Of a DNA stretch of 37,331 nt, positions 34,856 through 37,331 are shown in pieces. Positions within the stretch are counted from its first letter, which is position 1. Each line of letters opens with the position of its first letter. The notes beneath the pieces are model-generated. The model was not told the DNA's origin. It ran no database searches and was given only the letters and a program-made list of their open reading frames with translations. The stretch is from Ekhidna sp. (lineage in GTDB: Bacteria; Bacteroidota; Bacteroidia; Cytophagales; Cyclobacteriaceae). A program made the translations under genes and the position numbers. The stretch lies in assembly GCA_014323825.1 (NCBI GenBank), contig JACONI010000121.1, positions 7,867 to 45,197 on the forward strand, in the 5' to 3' direction.

Positions 34856-35485
34856 ATGAAAGTTATCTCTCTTTTTCCATTGAATCTAGTCGCTTTCCCC
34901 GGTGAAGAGGTGAATCTTCATGTCTTTGAGCCAAGATATAAGCAGCTTGTGAATGATTGTTTAGAAGGCTCAGGGGTGTTTGGTATACCTTCATACGTTA
35001 CGAATAAAATAGAACTTGGAACAGAAGTGATGATAACTGAGGTGACCAAGGCTTATGCTGACGGACGGATGGATATCAAAACAAAGGCTTTAAATGCCTT
35101 TAAAGTTAATGATTACTGGAATCCTTGGGGAAGAAAGCTCTACGCCGGAGGCGAAGTACTTGAAATAGAAGAAGGAGATTTTGATACGGATTTATTACTT
35201 CTTCTTAAATTGAAGAAACTTTCCGGTCGGTTGTTTGCCTGGCTTGATATTGTAGATTTTCCTGATGTTTCCCAAATTAATTCCGTATATGAGATTGGGC
35301 ATAAAATAGGTTTAAAGTTAGAAGAAGAATATAAGCTGCTTTCAATGACAAGTGAAAACGACCGGCTTCAATTTACCATCCGGCATCTTGAAAAACTTTT
35401 ACCGGCACTGGAAAGAGTTCATTTTGCTCAAGAGCGGATCAAACAGAATGGTCATTTTAAACATCTTGACCCTCTTGAATTTTAA
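34856..35485 (+). CDS. LON substrate-binding domain protein
   Basis: The 209-residue protein begins ISLFPLNLVAFPGEEVNLHVFEPRYKQLVNDCL, the hallmark of the N-terminal LON domain, and continues with EVTKAYADGRMDIKTKAL and a helical C-terminus. It has no AAA or protease domain, so it is a stand-alone LON domain protein of unknown partner. The ATG at 34856 is taken rather than a TTG at 34850 because it is the first strong start. It lies upstream of the nuo genes with 42 bp between and could be cotranscribed. Confidence 0.9.
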   Translation: MKVISLFPLNLVAFPGEEVNLHVFEPRYKQLVNDCLEGSGVFGIPSYVTNKIELGTEVMITEVTKAYADGRMDIKTKALNAFKVNDYWNPWGRKLYAGGEVLEIEEGDFDTDLLLLLKLKKLSGRLFAWLDIVDFPDVSQINSVYEIGHKIGLKLEEEYKLLSMTSENDRLQFTIRHLEKLLPALERVHFAQERIKQNGHFKHLDPLEF

Positions 35486-35527
35486 CAGATTATAAAATTT
35501 CTAAAGAATTCCATTTAATTTCCCACC

Positions 35528-35986
35528 ATGGATGAAATCAGTGGATTTGGTGTAGTATTGTTATTTTTTGTAGGAGGGGTTGCATTTATTCTTTTCACCT
35601 TATTGGTAGGTAAGATTTTGAGGCCACACCGACCAAACAAAGAAAAGTTGACTATCTATGAGTCAGGCGAAGAGCCAACAGGTACGGCTTGGAGTCAGTT
35701 CAATATCAGATTTTATGTAGTGGCTTTGGTATTTCTTCTCTTTGAAGCAGAGTTAGTGTTTCTTTTTCCATGGGCAGTTGTCTTTGGAAAAGAAGATTTA
35801 GTCAAAGAAACGGATGGCCTATGGATGAGCTTCACCATGATTGAGACATTCATTTTTATCGGTATTTTAATACTGGGTTTGGCTTATGTTTGGGCGAATG
35901 GTATGTTGGGATGGGAGAAATCAAGACCAAAACCGATCAATTTTAAATCGAAAATTCCTTCAAGTGCATATTCAAAGTTTAATTGA
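35528..35986 (+). CDS. nuoA: NADH-quinone oxidoreductase subunit A
   Basis: NuoA is a small membrane subunit of respiratory complex I. The 152-residue protein has three hydrophobic segments, with the hallmark [40 protein letters not shown] between the first and second. It is somewhat longer than E. coli NuoA (147 residues). The stop overlaps the nuoB ATG by one base. Confidence 0.97.
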   Translation: MDEISGFGVVLLFFVGGVAFILFTLLVGKILRPHRPNKEKLTIYESGEEPTGTAWSQFNIRFYVVALVFLLFEAELVFLFPWAVVFGKEDLVKETDGLWMSFTMIETFIFIGILILGLAYVWANGMLGWEKSRPKPINFKSKIPSSAYSKFN

Positions 35987-36525
35987 TGGATAATAGCCTT
36001 TCAAATTTAGGTCGAATAAAGACGGGAGAGAGTGGAATCATTGTTTCCAAACTAGATGACCTGTTAAACTGGGCGAGATTAAGCAGCCTTTGGCCGATGG
36101 GATTCGGTCTGGCATGTTGTGCGATTGAGTTTATGTCAACTGCATCATCCGCTTATGATTTGGACCGCTTTGGAGTGATTCCAAGAAACTCTCCAAGACA
36201 GTCAGATGTAATGATTGTCTCAGGAACAGTGACTTTTAAAATGGCCGAACGTATTAAAAGACTTTATGAACAAATGGCCGAGCCTCGATATGTTATTTCA
36301 ATGGGCTCCTGTGCCAACTGCGGCGGTCCTTACTGGGAACATGGATATCATGTGCTGAAAGGCGTTGATCGGGTCATACCTGTGGATATATATGTGCCGG
36401 GCTGTCCGCCCAGACCCGAGGCACTAATCGGAGGGTTTTTGAAGCTTCAGGAAAAAATTAAAGGCGAGTCAGTATTAAGGCCTAAAGGAGTTGAGAAATT
36501 AATGGAAGAGAAAAATGCAGTTTGA
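35986..36525 (+). CDS. nuoB: NADH-quinone oxidoreductase subunit B
   Basis: NuoB carries the N2 iron-sulfur cluster that passes electrons to quinone. The 179-residue sequence, from ATG 35986, has the four ligands in GLACCAIEF (C44, C45), [12 protein letters not shown] (C109) and [11 protein letters not shown] (C140). A TTG one codon upstream is possible but less likely. It overlaps nuoA by one base and nuoC by 11 nt. Confidence 0.98.
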   Translation: MDNSLSNLGRIKTGESGIIVSKLDDLLNWARLSSLWPMGFGLACCAIEFMSTASSAYDLDRFGVIPRNSPRQSDVMIVSGTVTFKMAERIKRLYEQMAEPRYVISMGSCANCGGPYWEHGYHVLKGVDRVIPVDIYVPGCPPRPEALIGGFLKLQEKIKGESVLRPKGVEKLMEEKNAV

Positions 36526-36997
36526 AGAAATCAAAGAATTAATAAATGAGCACTGCCCAACTGCTATCCTTTCTGAGGATTTAGCCTCCCATCCGAATAC
36601 TTTAGAGATTACAAAGGATTCCATTTTGCCGGTTTGTCAGCTTCTTCATGAGAATGAGAAAACTTATTTCGATGCTTTGTCCTGCTTGACAGGTTTAGAT
36701 AATGGTTCAAAAGCAAAGACAATGGAGGTGATTTATAACCTATACAGTATTCCTTATGACCTCCATCTGGCATTAAAAGTTATTCTTGATAGAGAAAAAC
36801 CTGAAATTGAATCTGTGACCTCCATTTGGAAGGCCGCAGATTGGCACGAAAGAGAATCTTATGATTTACTTGGAATTACATTCGGAAACCATCCCGATTT
36901 GAGAAGAATTCTACTGCCCGCAGACTGGGAGGGACACCCTCTCAAAAAAGATTACGAAGAACAGGAGTTCTACCATGATATAAAGGTTAAGTATTAA
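36515..36997 (+). CDS. nuoC: NADH-quinone oxidoreductase subunit C
   Basis: NuoC is a peripheral-arm subunit of complex I. The 160-residue sequence ends with the family hallmark [40 protein letters not shown]. It overlaps nuoB by 11 nt. It is a stand-alone NuoC, not fused to NuoD. Unusually, no nuoD gene begins in the 330 bp that follow, although nuoD normally comes next. Confidence 0.96.
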   Translation: MQFEEIKELINEHCPTAILSEDLASHPNTLEITKDSILPVCQLLHENEKTYFDALSCLTGLDNGSKAKTMEVIYNLYSIPYDLHLALKVILDREKPEIESVTSIWKAADWHERESYDLLGITFGNHPDLRRILLPADWEGHPLKKDYEEQEFYHDIKVKY

Positions 36998-37256
36998 ATA
37001 ATGGAAGATGGAGAATTAAAAATGGGCAGAAAAATGTACTCTTAGTAAAAAAAGTATTGTGATCCGATTATATTTAATTGTGTATTTCTTTTCAGCATCC
37101 GCATGGTAATCGCTGCGCTTAAGCTGTCTACTATTTTTTAGTAAAAAAATATACGCTTCCTTGACAATTAAATCTTTTTATACTTACTTTGTATTTTAAT
37201 AAAAAAGGATTAACCTTGCAACTGAAATTATTTTTTTTAATTAACATTTTTATATT
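36998..37256. other. AT-rich spacer after nuoC
   Basis: About 260 bp with no frame resembling nuoD. A promoter-like site lies at 37161-37191. The sequence is very A/T-rich, with short A and T tracts. A 14-codon frame at 37001 is too short to support. Confidence 0.5.
37161..37191 (+). promoter_or_regulatory. Possible promoter of the edge ORF
   Basis: TTG (37161-37163), 20 nt and TTACTTTG (37184-37191) match the Bacteroidota promoter except for one base in the second box. It precedes the open frame at 37257 by 65 nt. Confidence 0.45.
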
Positions 37257-37331
37257 ATGAGTTTATTGAAGTTATTTATCAAACAAGTTACTGACAAATT
37301 TATGCCCCCCCCCCCTATAGTTAAACTTATT
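37257..37331 (+). CDS. Partial open frame containing a C11 tract
   Basis: From ATG 37257 the frame stays open to the edge for 25 codons, reading MSLLKLFIKQVTDKFM and then four Pro codons from the C11 run at 37305-37315. Gain or loss of one C would change the frame. The function cannot be judged. The C run may be an assembly artefact at a contig end. Confidence 0.25.
   Translation, partial: MSLLKLFIKQVTDKFMPPPPIVKLI

Overview
The window is AT-rich DNA from a member of the Bacteroidota. Three things support this. First, the promoters fit the Bacteroidota sigma-A type (TTG, 19-20 nt, TAnnTTTG); the best two precede tRNA-Glu and gapA. Second, the gene content is typical: an ExbB / small membrane protein / ExbD / ExbD operon, an M16 lipoprotein protease, DUF368, and phosphosulfolactate synthase. 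Third, intergenic palindromic repeats are scattered as in that phylum. I cannot fix the order or genus. The window starts with a G7 run and ends just after a C11 run, so both edges may be draft-assembly ends.

Layout. 1-1.2 kb: an IS1-family insertion sequence (186-913, 14-bp perfect terminal inverted repeats, frameshifted transposase) beside a fragment that looks like a secreted metalloprotease. 1.5-2.8 kb: smpB, an HNH nuclease and a small lipoprotein. 2.8-5.1 kb (minus): exbB, a small membrane protein and two exbD genes, then tRNA-Ser(GGA). 5.3-10.5 kb: fructose-1,6-bisphosphatase, aspartokinase, a fructosamine-kinase-like protein with a low-molecular-weight phosphatase, and rsgA. 10.5-12.3 kb is an accessory patch with a frameshifted coiled-coil membrane protein, a WYL-like remnant, and a DUF4160/DUF2442 gene pair lying between two palindromic repeats. 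12.3-16.8 kb: tag, an unknown secreted protein, an arylamine N-acetyltransferase, a TerB-like protein and sucC. 16.9-21.7 kb: lolD, an EamA exporter, a YebC-family regulator, a DNA methyltransferase fused to a GIY-YIG domain, and gapA. 21.9-24.7 kb: a two-unit M16 protease.

24.8-26.9 kb is a small island beside tRNA-Glu(TTC). It holds a truncated tyrosine recombinase whose nucleophilic Tyr codon reads His, a second DUF4160/DUF2442 pair (its DUF4160 gene broken by a stop codon), an unknown 140-aa protein, and a perfect 57-bp direct repeat of the recombinase 3' end that brackets the DUF pair. This is the most unusual structure in the window.

27-37 kb: a TPR protein, then a tightly overlapping run comA-DUF368-aroE-uvrB, a fabH paralogue, a candidate small RNA with two strong hairpins, a small membrane protein, a LON-domain protein, and nuoA-nuoB-nuoC. 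No nuoD follows; instead there is a promoter-like site and a short open frame that contains the C11 tract and runs off the edge.

Functionally the window is mostly housekeeping: trans-translation, ribosome assembly, central carbon metabolism, DNA repair, lipoprotein export, energised outer-membrane transport and respiration. Several short patches of mobile DNA and gene decay interrupt it.
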